64,000 nt of DNA, taken from Ochotona curzoniae (Eukaryota > Chordata > Mammalia > Lagomorpha > Ochotonidae). The position numbers and the translations under genes are program-made. Of the stretch, positions 22,990 through 33,934 are shown one piece after another; position 1 is the stretch's first letter, and each line of letters starts with the position of its first letter. The stretch spans positions 29,245,001 to 29,309,000 of the forward strand of contig NW_024465369.1 of the NCBI RefSeq assembly GCF_017591425.1. The letters are read 5' to 3'. The notes under the pieces were generated by a model that saw only the letters and a program-made list of their open reading frames with translations, was not told the DNA's origin and did no database searches.

Positions 22990-23215
22990 GTGACAGGCAC
23001 AATGATCGTTCACCCCAAATGTCTGCAAAACCAGGCTGTATCAAACAAAAGTGAAGCACTGGGAACTCAGTTTAGTTCTATCAAATGGGGGCATACACCC
23101 AGTTACTTGGGGGCATTATCTTCTGTAGCCCAGAATGTGCATTAGCAACGAATTGAAGTTGGGATTGGAACCAGGACTTAAACCAGTTTCTGTGATATGG
23201 AATGCAGGCATCCCA
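22990..23215 (-). mobile_element. Old C-type SINE, 5' half better kept
   Basis: Reverse orientation: 'gaagttgggattggaacc', 'gacttaaaccagtttctgtg', 'atatggaatgcaggcatccc'. The 3' part is strongly decayed. Confidence 0.5.
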
Positions 23216-24585
23216 ATCCTAGCCCTCATGCTCAAATTTTGCCTTGCCACAAGTTTTCTGCTTTCCTGAAAAGTTATGCTCAGATTTTTAGCCTATCATC
23301 CCATGTATTTCCAGTATTTAAAAAAAAAATCTTGAGCAGCAGATGGGCTATATGCTTGAAGTTTCACAAGTTTCTGTTGTGGTCATCACCCCCTGACTAC
23401 TTCACACACAGACATAGAGATTTCTAACAAACTTTGATTTTCATTTTCAGTTTTTTCTCTGTAGCCAAAATGAGCAGACCCATACTACTCCTGTAGGTTT
23501 ACCCTCTGTTTTCCATCTGAGTCTATTTTTCATTACTTGCATAATTCTCCCAGTTCAGATTATTTATGATCTTATTTGGCTTTTTAGTTGTTCTCAAAAT
23601 GAGTCCTGCTCTTCCTTGCATTGCCCTTTCCTACTGAATGCAGAGTTCATTAGTGCTGTTTAATATTTAAATAAAAAATAGCTCCACCTTCTATGATCTG
23701 ATATTAACATAAGTTCCAATGGTAACTCATCTGCATAACTGAGTGTCCTTAAACATCTAATTCTAATTTTATTAATGTCCCAGTTATCTCTCAGTATTTC
23801 CACATTAAATATCTTCATTCATTCTTTCTTCTTGTATAAGTCTGATCTGATCTGTTTATACTTCTCCGTAGTCATATTCCCATTTTAAATTTGAGCCTGG
23901 ATTTTTCTTGTAATCTAGAATGCAATAAACATTTTGTGATATTAGTTGAATAGCTTTAAATTGTATGCTATCCCCTTTTACACTCCTTTACCTTTTTTTT
24001 TTTTTCCTGTGACCACCTAATCTAAGAAAGTTCAATTTCAGATAAATCTTTAGTTAGTTAGATTTTTTTTTAATCTGGTGCAGGCATCAGATTCTGAGCT
24101 CAGGGGCCTTCAGGTCGGCAACATAAAACCAGATAAACAGGAAATTTGGTATCTAAATCAATTTGGTTGCTGAACAGGCTAGTGACATTGAAATATTTCT
24201 CTTTCGCGTATTCTGAATTTAATGACAGAATATAGCCTAGCATTTAGCATTTAGATATATTACTCTTTAAAATGACCATGGGACCCCAGTCGGCTGTTTC
24301 TTATTAGTCAATAAAAATGTCTTTGTTATTGTCATTTTTATCTGTTCTTTCCTTTTATGAGTTTTTATTATAGGGGCAGATAATACATCTGTTGGTGTAA
24401 AGTGTGCCAGTAAGTTTTTCTAAAAGTATTTAAGTAGAAGCAAGCTGGGTTCAGAAAAGGTGGTTTTGTTCATTTCATGGTTTTGGCATATCCTTTAAGG
24501 AAGAAATGCATCTTAAAGACCTTTTGTTAACTTAACTCTGAAGGAAGATGCTCTGAAAGAAACATCTGCACTGGCAAATACTGTT
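23216..24585. other. AT-rich stretch, nothing recognised
   Basis: Has T-runs at 23992-24006 and 24063-24072. No coding signature. Confidence 0.45.
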
Positions 24586-24589
24586 TCTT

Positions 24590-24800
24590 GAGTGTTTATT
24601 GGCATCATTGTATTAAGCATTTAAATGGATTAGATTTTATTTAAAATTCACAACATCATGAGGTAGAAACTATCATCATTATCATTTTGGGACTCAGGCT
24701 TGGAAACATTAAGCAGTTTGGCCAGGATCAAACATCGAGCAAGTGTTAGGATGAGGTCTGAATTTCAAAGCCAGTGCACTTAATAACAGGTGTTATTAGC
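24590..24800 (-). mobile_element. MIR (ancient tRNA-core SINE)
   Basis: Reverse-orientation words 'aaattcacaacatcatgagg', 'tagaaactatcatcattatc', 'cattaagcagtttggccagg', 'atgaggtctgaatttcaaag' and 'ccagtgcact' follow the MIR order closely. Confidence 0.7.
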
Positions 24801-25685
24801 TCTCTACCAAAACAGGAATCATTGATAATGACTAATTAGGAAAGTAATTGATTTTGAATAATACAGTATAAATATATAGTACTTAGTATTTTAATTTTAT
24901 TATAAAATGATACATTGTTTTCTTAGCAAAATTCGCAAACTGACAAATTTGAGGCATTTTTCTGAAACAATCACCATCTAAAGAGTCCTCTTTCAGAAGT
25001 ACAGTTACGTATTATCCATGGACTCCCAAACAAGGCATTCCCAAAGATGGCCATGGCGCCATTAAACAATGTAATCTTATGACACCACTGTCGTAAATGT
25101 AGCCCATCTTCGACCAAAACTTTGAGAGGCCAAGACTACATGACTCCTATATACAGACTGCAAATAGTGCAGTAATTGCTTTAATTTGCTGAAAATTTTA
25201 GTTCCAGAGGATCCCACAATAATAAGATTTTAACTTAGCTTGCAAAGTTGAGTCAGTCAGGCAGAAGGTAAGGGAAAGAACAATCTGGTTAGATACCATA
25301 TTTATCAAATAAATGTCAAATTCTTATATTATAAAAAATATTTGGTATACAAATCATTGTAATCTACATATGTGATTATTTTTTTAACTTCTTTTCCTTG
25401 ATACTGTTTTGGAGGTATATAAATTCCCCTACAACCTCTCCTTCCTCCCTCCCTACACTTCTGCCCCAATTCTTTAAAAATTACAAGTATTACAGAGTTG
25501 AAGTGATTTTCTGAGAGACAAAATATTGTTTTTTTCTATAAAGGATAATATGTATGTATTCTCACACACCTACATAACATACTCATGTGTATATCCTATG
25601 CATATAGCTTTAGAAATTAAAAAAAAGTATATTAACTAAAATATTTTATTCTAATATTGATAATGTCAGTGGTAAATGTTAATGA
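24801..25685. other. AT-rich stretch, nothing recognised
   Basis: No coding or repeat signature that I can support. Confidence 0.45.
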
Positions 25686-26052
25686 TGACTTGAAATCACA
25701 GAAATTTGCAACCCTTTTGCTGGGAGAAAGTGGAGTGTTTCTTCAGCATTGCTGGTAACTGACTCATCAGCACAAAGCTTGCTGAAGCTTGGGATGACTG
25801 TGCAATTTCCTGAAATAAGACAACAATGAAGTTTGGTACACTGACGGTTCAAATATTTTATAAAAAGAATTCTCTACAGGTTGATAGAATATAAGTCACA
25901 GCAGTTCTTTGAAAATTGATGTCTGCCCTCTAAAACCCTACTGATTCTTTATCAAGTACATTTGTGTAATGCTGCAAATCATTTGTTGTCATTCCAACCA
26001 CGCTCAAAGCATCATCACTACGAGTAAATTATACCTCAAAAAATCACACTCT

Positions 26053-26103
26053 GGGGCTGGCGTTTTGGCATAGGGAGTTAAACCCCTGCTTGTAGAGCAG
26101 ATG
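26053..26103 (+). mobile_element. C-type SINE head fragment inside the Tigger relic
   Basis: 'tggggctggcgttttggca' and 'tagggagttaaacccctgc' are the tRNA-like first 50 bases of a C-type SINE. The rest is absent. Tigger-like sequence lies on both sides. Confidence 0.6.
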
Positions 26104-26638
26104 TTATGTTAGCAAGTGAAAAATAATTGTCAGTGACAAATAATATATTATGTTCAAATGGAATGCTTTATGTTGAACGGCAGGTTTCAACAGTAGACTT
26201 AACATTCTCATCATAAGCAATTTTACAAAAAATATGCTGTCATCTCCTTATTGTTCGTTTGACAGAGTACAGGCACAATTGATTCTGTAGGATTCTTAAG
26301 GACTTAACGGTATTCTGAGTGGTAGATAAGCATAAGTTACAGGCAGTCACCAACTAGATTGGCCTTAACTGGAGAGCCAGTCTGTCCTCTCTAGGCTATT
26401 AAAGTCATGAGCAGCACCTACTTCCCTTAGAATGCTGTTTGTTTATGTTGAGAGTTCATTTGCTGCATCCATTTTCATCAGTTATCTCTGCTGGATATTC
26501 TGGATAACTTACTTCAAACCTTACATTGGCAATTGCTGCTTGATCTGAGACTTTTGTATTTGGAGATGGTTTCTTCCTGAAATGAAACAATCTGCTAAAT
26601 TCAAAATTTCTGCTATAGCTTCCTGATATTCTCAGTTG

Positions 26639-26899
26639 TCATGGAATTTTAGAGAGTTGTAACTTTCTCTGGATATGATTTTGCCTTAAGGGAATGATGC
26701 TGATTTGATCTTCAATCATTTTTATCGTAATCACAATGAGATTGCTTTGCTTTTCCATTATCCATATGTTCACTAGAGCAGCAGGTACAATTTCTTTCAA
26801 GAATTTATTATTTGTATTCACACTGTAACTATTTGGTATAAAATTGCTATTTGGACTTATTTCCACTTCTGATATGCTTTCCTCACTCAGTTTAATCAT
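26639..26899 (-). pseudogene. Tigger transposase N-terminal fragment (86 codons open)
   Basis: The longest surviving piece of the transposase: the N-terminal DNA-binding region read from ATG at 26897-26899. The frame ends at TGA by 26639. Related sequence resumes in other frames to the left, so this is a relic and not a gene. Confidence 0.7.
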
Positions 26900-26929
26900 T
26901 TCTATATTTTAATTCATGGGAGAGACTTT

Positions 26930-27404
26930 AAATTCTTCCTTCCAATTAAATAATTAAAGGCTATTATAAGATTATTAATTCATCTAAACTCATTATTGTA
27001 GTGTTTCTGGGAAAGGGAGGCCAAAAAAGATGGAAAGAGATAGGAAATGGGCAGGTAATGGAGTGTTTAGTTTCCCATGGTGGTGATTTCATGGTTACAC
27101 CAACCTATTAAAATAAGGTATCAAGGATCACTGATCACAGATCAACAAAATAGATCTAGAAATTGTCAAAAGTTTAATAGAGATGCAAAGTCAACACATG
27201 CTGTTTGATAATTTTGTTATTCATTTACTGAATATGGACGTGCTACCTCAATTTTAAAAACAAACCAAAACAGAAAAATGCCACATCTTTCTAAGTCTTT
27301 TTGTTCTGTAATTGCATTGCAAATAAATAAAATAGATCATTATTTTTTTTTTAAAAAGGCAAATCTGTGGAGTCATGTATAAGGAGAGACACTTGCACAT
27401 CATT
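26930..27404. other. AT-rich stretch, nothing recognised
   Basis: No coding or repeat signature that I can support. Confidence 0.45.
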
Positions 27405-27421
27405 TCATTTCATAATTTTTT
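27405..27421 (+). repeat. Target-site duplication, left copy
   Basis: TCATTTCATAATTTTTT, 17 bases, identical to 27742-27758. Confidence 0.9.
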
Positions 27422-27741
27422 AAAAGATTTTTCTTTAATGGAAAGGCAGATTTACAGAGAGAAGGAGATTCAGAGAGAAATATGTTCTGTAACCTGGTTC
27501 ACACCCCAAGTGGCCACATCTAGAGCTGAGCCAATCCAAAGCCAGGAGCCAGGGACTTCTTCTGGGTCTCCCACGCGGGTGCAGGGTCCCAAGGCTTTGT
27601 GTCATCCTCAGCTGTCTTCCCAGGCCACAAGCAGGGATCAGGAAGGAAAATGGAGCTGCCAGGTTATGAACCGGTACCCATATGGGATCCCAGAACATGC
27701 AAGGTAAGGACTTTTAGCACTAGGCTATTGTGCTGGGCCCC
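27422..27741 (-). mobile_element. C-type SINE, full length, perfect 17-bp duplication
   Basis: Reverse orientation from 'aaaagatttttctttaatgg' to the head 'ctattgtgctgggccc'. Right duplication at 27742-27758. Confidence 0.92.
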
Positions 27742-27758
27742 TCATTTCATAATTTTTT

Positions 27759-27987
27759 GGCACAAATTCTTTGAAACATTCTGTATATTGCAGTTCCTTT
27801 TATTAGATAAGTGAACAGGAGCATTTAAAACACTTTTTCAAATACCCACGACTCATTCAGTAAGATAAAATAATTATTTTGCAGGTGAATTAAAGAATGT
27901 TACATCAATTATTTAACATGATCACTAATTTTTAATTTCCCATATTTGAATTAATATTTTGAAAGATTTACCTTTTTTACCCTACAT
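27759..27987. other. AT-rich spacer between SINEs
   Basis: Nothing recognised. Confidence 0.5.
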
Positions 27988-27999
27988 TGGTTCAATAAT

Positions 28000-28269
28000 T
28001 TTTTAAAAGATTTATTTATTGGAAAGTCAGATATACAGAGAGGAGGAGAGACAGAGAGGAAGATCTTCTGTCCAATGATTCACTCCCCAAGTGACTGCAA
28101 CGGCCGATGCTATGCCGATCCGAAGCCAGGAGCCAGGAACTTCTTCCAGGTCTCCCGCATGGGTGCAAGGTCCCAAAGCTTTGGGCTGCCGGGATTAGAA
28201 CTGGCGCCCATATGGGATCCCGGCACGCCCAAGGCGAGGACCCTAGCCGCTAGGCCACGCTGCTGGGCC
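28000..28269 (-). mobile_element. Young C-type SINE with internal deletion
   Basis: Duplications TGGTTCAATAAT at 27988-27999 and 28270-28281. Both ends are well kept (head 'ggaccctagccgctaggcc'). The segment normally lying between 'tttgggc' and 'tgccgggattag', about 60 bases as judged from its neighbours, is absent at about 28185. Confidence 0.9.
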
Positions 28270-28281
28270 TGGTTCAATAAT

Positions 28282-28589
28282 ATTTTAAACTTGACCTTTA
28301 AGATTTTTAAAATTTCTATCCCATGCTTTCACTACAAATTAATTAGTAAATACTTACAGGTTCCTAAGGAAGATATCTATTGTTGGCTGTGAAAGTTGCT
28401 TTTCCCAAGCTATAGGCAACTGCTAGGTTGTCTTGTACCTAGGCAAGCATTAAACCGCTAGGGAAAAAAGCAGCTAGTAGCTGAAGAGCAATTTGGGCCT
28501 GATTAATGCCAAATTTGTGTTAGCTATACCAGTGAACTAGCACAATTGCTATTCTTTTTCTTTTTTCATTCTTTTTTTTTTAAAGACTA
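28282..28589. other. AT-rich spacer
   Basis: Ends in a pyrimidine tract with a T-run (28552-28581) directly against the tandem array. Confidence 0.5.
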
Positions 28590-31290
28590 AATGAGGAAAG
28601 TGGGGAACTCGTGGCCTAGAAACACTGCCCAGACCACAGCTGGGGAAGGGCACTACAGATAGACCAAGGAAGGGAGTCTGAAGGCATATTGGAATGGGAG
28701 TGGCTGAGAACATGTTTGACATGGAAGGAATGATTTCTGGGGCTCTTCTACAGAACAAACCAGACGACTGCAGTCACAGGTAGAAAAGGGATCTGACGGA
28801 GTGCTTTAGAGGGAGGACACTAGAGGACATGTCTCCATATGGGAGACATGGACTGGGCTAAATGGCATCGCCACCACGCACAGGTGCTTGCAAAACCTGG
28901 TGCTGGGGCGTGGCACACTTGGTGTGGTTAGGTCATAGTAATCACCTGAGAGTGTCAGAGTAAGGGCTAAACCAGATCAGACTAGGCCAAAGCACCCACT
29001 CGAATGTAAGAACCTTGATCTGGGCCAGGTTCTATTGGGGGGTTGTAGGCTTGCCTCTGTGGGACTACAGCACCCGCTGCCTTATGCAGAGTGCTGGAAG
29101 CAGTGACTGGCTAAGCCAGGCTGAACCACCAAACTCACCTATTAGGAACTCTCCTGATATTCATGGGATCTAGGGATGGAGTAAGGCTGGGAAGAGCCAG
29201 GCTGCAGCACATCCTGGCACATGAAGAGGCCAGGATTGAAAGCAGACCATGCCAAGCAGGGCTAGCATGCCTGAGAGCCACAGGTGGCAGCAGAACTGAC
29301 AGGGGAACTTGAGGAACTTGCCTGTTTTGCCATAGCTCCTGCTGGAGAACACAAGAGTCCAAACCTGGGGGAGAAGAAGGCCAGGCAAGGTTGAAGCACT
29401 CACCATTGTTTGTGTGGACCAGGTCTAGGAACAAGCCTACTGGACGAGATCTCAACACCGCTGGAGAGAGTGTGGGCCATGTCTGTCTGGGATGGGTTGC
29501 AACACTCACCAGTGACAGCCAAGACTACAGGTGGGCCATGCCAGGTTAAGTCAAATCACCTGCCAGCACACTCAAGACCCAGGGCTGAGAACAGGCCTGG
29601 TAGGAGTATTTTGAAGATTCCCTGCTAGGCTGAAGCTCCCACTGGTGAGTGAGAGAGCCACGGCTATGGACAGACCCTGCTGGGCAAGGCTACAGCACTG
29701 ATCAGCATGCTTGTGGGCCGAGTCTGAGGGTGAGCCAGACGGCTAGGCTCCAGTACAAGTGCTGATCACAAGAGCCAGAATGGGCGTGGAGCAAGCTGGA
29801 CTCCATAGCAATTGCTAGTTCATGTGAGAGTCATGTATGGGGGTGAGCCAGTCTGTAGCACTCATTGGCAAGAACTGGAATGGGTACAGGCCAATTGGTT
29901 TAGGCCACAGTACCCACTAGAAAGTATCAGGACTGGGGTTCAGTCATGTCAGTCTGAGATGTGAAATTTTTACTCGGGGTGGACCTAACAGGGGAACTTG
30001 AGGAAATCTACTAAGCATAGCTCCCACTGGTGAGCATCAGAATAAGGGTTGGGAGCGTCTAGACCAGGCTAGGCATCAGGCTAGGCGCCCCTTCACATAT
30101 ATACAAGCTAGGTCTGGGGGCAGGCCAGGCAGGGTCAGTCCACAGCATATGCTGGCATAAGTGAGAACCAGGACAAGGTACAGGTCAGGCCAGGTTGGAC
30201 TATAACACCTACCAGTTCACAAGAGAGCTGGGAGCAAGCCAGGTTGAGCTAGGATGTAACACCTGTTGGCAGATACCAAGACTTGGGATGGGCCCTGTCA
30301 GACTGAGCCACAGCACCTGCTGGTATATGCAAGACCCAGGATGGGATCAGGCCTGGTAAAGGATCTTTAGGGACTGCCTTGCTGGGCTGTCGGTTCCCAC
30401 TGGTGAGTGTGAGAGCTTGGATTGTGGGTGGGCCGTTCTGGGAACAGGCGAGACTGGGGCAAGGCTGCTTCACTTGCTGGCCCGCACAAGAGCCAGAATG
30501 GGTATAGGCCAGCTGGGATAGGCCATAGCAACAGCAGGCAAGTTTCAGGATTAGGCACAAGCCATGTCAGGCTGGATTGTACCCCTGCAGGTACAAGGTG
30601 CAGGGCTAGGAACATGCATGGCAGATAAACTGTGGGCATTCCCCTGCTAGGCTGTACCTATAACTGGTGAGCACAAGAATCAGAGCTGTGGGTGAGCCAG
30701 GTTGCACCAGGTGGTGGCACCTGCCAGCATACGTGAGGGCCAGATCTGAGGGTGAGGTAGGCTGAACTAAGCCACAGCACCCATGGGTGCGCTCAAGAGC
30801 CGATGCTCTGGGCTATGCTGCAGCAGAAACTGGCACACACAAAAACTGGCCTGAAGGCAGGCCTGGTGTGATTTATTGGGTGTCACTCAGACTAGGTCAT
30901 GGCAGTTGCTGCTATGTGTGAGGACTGGGTGTGTGGTGGGATACCTGGGCTGGGCTGTAGTGCCATTGGTTCATGTGAGATATGGGACTGAGGGGGAACT
31001 GACCAAACTGTACCCACTACTTATATGCATTGGCTGGTGCAGGTAACAGACCGAACCTGACCCTGCACTGAGGTGCCAGTATACACAAGGGTCAAGAATA
31101 AGGTTGCTCTAGGTGAGGTTTCTTGGGGGCTCCCAATTAGACTGCTGGATTCAGATCCTAGCCACAGGGAAAATCGCAGGATATGTGGCCTGACCTTGGA
31201 ATGCATGTATCAAGGCTGCGCAGTGGACAGCTTGCCCTGATGCACATGGGGTGCATGAGAGCCAGTTCACTTAGGCCAGCAGAGGACATC
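28590..31290. repeat. Degenerate tandem array, monomer about 55 bp, unrecognised
   Basis: From about 28850 the same words recur in fixed order: 'acaagagccag(ga/aa)', 'tgggggtgagccag', 'gctgggctacagcac', 'ccactggca'. Anchors of the '-agcac-c' type lie at 29391, 29442, 29497 and 29552, and again at 29689, 29747, 29801, 29853 and 29905, so spacing is 51-58 bases. A second module, 'ccctgctaggctg' plus 'cccactggtgagtg', recurs near 29625, 30370 and 30640, with looser versions near 29310 and 30000. This suggests a higher-order pattern. The first 250 bases (28597-28850) are not obviously repetitive. The array is visibly richer in G and C than its flanks. Frames inside it are short. I do not recognise the family. 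Confidence 0.75.
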
Positions 31291-32041
31291 AAGTGCCTCA
31301 TCAGAGGATGCTTTGTAAAGTAAATAGTAATGAATTATTTGCCCTTTATTAAGTAGCAAGAATACTATTAAACTTTTTTTCATGTAGTATCTTTGCTCAC
31401 ATTTTTTAAGAGAATCTGCAGAATGCTTATTAAGATACTTTCCTTCAGTCTACTTCATTGAGCTTGTCACATAGCTTTATTTCAGCATTTGTCTGCAACT
31501 TAGAAGTCCTGAAAATAGATGTTAGTGTATCACATTCATTATTTGATGCTTCATTAAGATTTAGCCCTCCCTTTCCAGCAAATACATATCTGTTTTTACC
31601 TACTAGTGGGATTACAGGCCTGAGCAAAGGACAAGTAGATCAATTTGACTTAGAAAAACATCTCTTGACTGTAGTATAGAAGGCTCTCGATTTTATTAAA
31701 TAGATTCTTGAAATGAATGGGGCCATTGTTAAAGGGACGAATTTTTCATTTTGTTCCTCAAGATTAAAAATGTCCTTCATGTTATGTTGGAAAAGACATA
31801 AAAATTAGTAAATGTCTTAAATTTAGAATCTCATTTGTTTGTATCAAAGCAAATCTAGGTTTTCAATTGTGTGGTAGTTCAACTTTTTTTTTTTTTTTAA
31901 TCTTTCATTAGTTTTAAACTTGCTTTTCACCATTTAGCTGAAATCTTTTTTGTTGGCAATATTTGATTTGGTTATGTTTCATAATAAACTGTCATATAGT
32001 TACAGAACTTTGTGATAATCTGGTAGAGGGGGCAAAGTTTT
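31291..32041. other. AT-rich stretch, nothing recognised
   Basis: Opposed frames of 60-73 codons at 31445-31679 show no family features. Confidence 0.45.
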
Positions 32042-32055
32042 AGAAGAGGGAAATG
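32042..32055 (+). repeat. Target-site duplication, left copy
   Basis: AGAAGAGGGAAATG, identical to 32391-32404. Confidence 0.95.
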
Positions 32056-32390
32056 GGGCCCGGCGCGGTGGCGCAAGTGGTTAAGGTCCTCGCCTAGCAC
32101 GCCCGGGATCCCATATGGACGCCGGTTCTAATCCCGGCAGCCCCGCTTCCCTTCCAGCTCCCTGCCTGTGGCCCGGGAAAGCAGTCGAGGACGGCCCAAG
32201 CTTTGGGACCCTGCACCTGCGTGGGAGACCCGGAAGAGGCTCCTGGCTTCGGATCGGCATAGTATCGGCCCGTTGCGCTCACTTGGGGAGTGAATCATCG
32301 GATGGAAGATCTTCCTCTCTGTCTCTCCTCTCTGTATATCCGCCTTTCCAATGAGAAAATAATAAAAATAAATCTTTAAAAAAAAAAAAA
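32056..32390 (+). mobile_element. Youngest C-type SINE in the window, reference copy
   Basis: A tRNA-derived SINE of 335 bases. Its RNA polymerase III box A (TGGCGCAAGTG, 32069-32079) matches the consensus, and its box B (GGTTCTAATCC, 32124-32134) has one mismatch. The body includes 'ccatatggacgccgg', 'cccgggaaagcagtcgagg' and 'gtgggagacccggaagagg'. It has a CT-rich stretch (32311-32335) and an AATAAAAATAAATCTTT tail with an A-run (32379-32391). A perfect 14-bp duplication, intact CpGs and little divergence point to a recent insertion. Confidence 0.95.
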
Positions 32391-32404
32391 AGAAGAGGGA
32401 AATG

Positions 32405-33180
32405 ACCAGCCCATGTGCCATAGAAGGCTTGCCACATCATTCAATCTGACCCTGCCAAGCAACTGCAAGTGCAAGTAAAGATCCAATAAATGTATAGCAG
32501 GCTAATTTTTAAGTTAGTAATTTTGTATGATCCACAGACGATGTTATAAATATCCAAATGGCTGTTGGCAGAAAAAAGGTTCTCACCTCTGCTGGAGTCA
32601 TGAAAATGAGAATTTTTGCAGTGGTTTCAATATTTCTCTAGAAATGATGATGGCTTGAACTCAGCAAGTCATTAATTTGTGTCAGCCTCCATTTAGTTAT
32701 CTACACAACTGACTTAGGAAGATCTCATAATGTTTCAAGGCTTAAATGAGAAAGCATATGAGAAGCATGTATGTATATTTAATTTATGATAATTATTACT
32801 CTTTTTTATCTTCAGTTGTTAATATAGCCTTTTCATTCTTCCATAATTACTCATTTAATTGACCTTTTTAAATGTTTGAAATATCAGCACCTTGTCATTT
32901 GTGATGGTTAATAGCTAATAACATAGTTCTTTTCCTCACAAAATAGTGTTGACCCAATATTTCATGAACAAACAAAGCACTTGCAAGTTGCCACTTCATT
33001 TACTGTATCTTAAAAAAAAAAAAAAGCATCTATAGAGTTACTAAAAATCATCACACTTTAGGGAAAAAAATGAATTAGGCCAGTAATGAGAAATCCTAGT
33101 TTCCAGTACACATTTTCACCAATTAATTCAAAGAATTTTCACATTCCTTTAACTTTAACATCATCAGGTGCAAAATGGAA
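32405..33180. other. AT-rich stretch, nothing recognised
   Basis: Has an A-run at 33013-33025. No coding signature. Confidence 0.45.
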
Positions 33181-33185
33181 ACTGG

Positions 33186-33595
33186 GTCTGTGCTGTGGCA
33201 TAGCACAATCCTCTTCCAATCCTGCTCCCTCTTACTGTGCCTTGGAAAGTAGCCACGTATGAACAAAGCAGCTGGGCCCCTGCACTCACAAGGGAGAACC
33301 TGGAGAAGCTTCTGGCTTTGAGATTTAAACTAGACTAGGACTAACATTTGCAACCATTTAGAAAGCAAACTAGTGGATGGAAGATTCTCCTTGATTCTCT
33401 CTCTTTTCTCTTCTCTTCTCTTCTCTTCTCTTCTCTTCTCTTCTCTTCTCTTCTCTTCTCTTCTCTTCTCTTCTCTTCTCTTCCCTTCCCTTCCCTTCCC
33501 TTCCCTTCCCTTCCCTTCCCTTCCCTTCCCTTCCCCCCACCCCTCTCTCTCTCTCTCTCTTTCGTTCTCCACCCTCTCCCCCTTTCATATAAAGT
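33186..33595 (+). mobile_element. C-type SINE whose CT-rich 3' part has expanded
   Basis: Plus orientation: 'tgctgtggcatagcac', 'ccttggaaagtagcc', 'caagggagaacctggagaag', 'gtggatggaagattctcc'. Then, in place of the short CT-rich block, there is a long pentanucleotide array and a CT run. The A-rich tail is reduced. Confidence 0.75.
33406..33535 (+). repeat. Compound pentanucleotide repeat (TTCTC)15 (TTCCC)11
   Basis: Fifteen uninterrupted TTCTC units (33406-33480) switch to eleven TTCCC units (33481-33535). A CT run follows at 33541-33561. It creates long serine/leucine/phenylalanine or arginine/glutamate frames on both strands that are artefacts of the repeat. Confidence 0.97.
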
Positions 33596-33831
33596 AATGT
33601 ATGTTTTTTTCATGGATATTTAAGAAATTTTCTTCAAGATTGCTCAATCGGAATCTTGACATCTACAAGTTGCTTTGTGTTTTGTGTTGAGAGAGGGGTC
33701 ATAAAGGAGAGGTAGCAATGGGGGAGGCACTGCAGGCTCACCCATGTACATCACATTAATTATTTTTTATAACTAGCATTTATAATATTGTCTGGTGCCT
33801 AGTGCTACTGGCTTTTTAGTGTGATTTTTGT

Positions 33832-33900
33832 TGGAAGGAGGAAGAAAGAGAAAGGAATAGAGACAGAAAAGGAAAGAGAAAAAGAAAGGATGGGAGAGAA
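33832..33900 (+). repeat. GA-rich low-complexity tract
   Basis: GAAAGAGAAAG-type purine tract directly upstream of the next SINE. Confidence 0.7.
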
Positions 33901-33934
33901 GATGGGTTTAGAAATTTTACATAAAAAAATCTGT

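Larger units (their letters stand above)
25690..26925 (-). mobile_element. Tigger-type (Tc1/mariner, pogo-like) DNA transposon remnant
   Basis: The minus strand carries pieces of a Tigger transposase in order. The N-terminal piece starts MIKLSEESISE at 26899 and runs through FLKEIVPAALVN and IPLRQNHIQRKLQL (DNA-binding helix-turn-helix part). After stops it continues VSYPEYPAEITDENGCSK (about 26490). A central piece reads STVETCRS (about 26190). The C-terminal piece reads VVGMTTNDLQHYTN (about 26005), then FQRTAV and CREFF. The middle of the catalytic domain is largely missing or unreadable. Stops and frameshifts throughout make it inactive. I did not find the terminal inverted repeats. Confidence 0.7.

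Noticed and set aside
28850..31290. CRISPR-like or coding repeat array
   Set aside because: Monomers are degenerate and contiguous with no unique spacers, the frames are short, and the sequence context is a mammalian nuclear genome.
32056..32140. tRNA gene
   Set aside because: Box A and box B are present, but the sequence continues into a SINE body and A-tail with a target-site duplication. It is a tRNA-derived SINE head.
33330..33623. Five overlapping frames of 72-91 codons on both strands
   Set aside because: All are translations of the pentanucleotide repeat (Arg/Glu/Lys or Ser/Leu/Phe runs). No codon pattern or start context suggests a gene.
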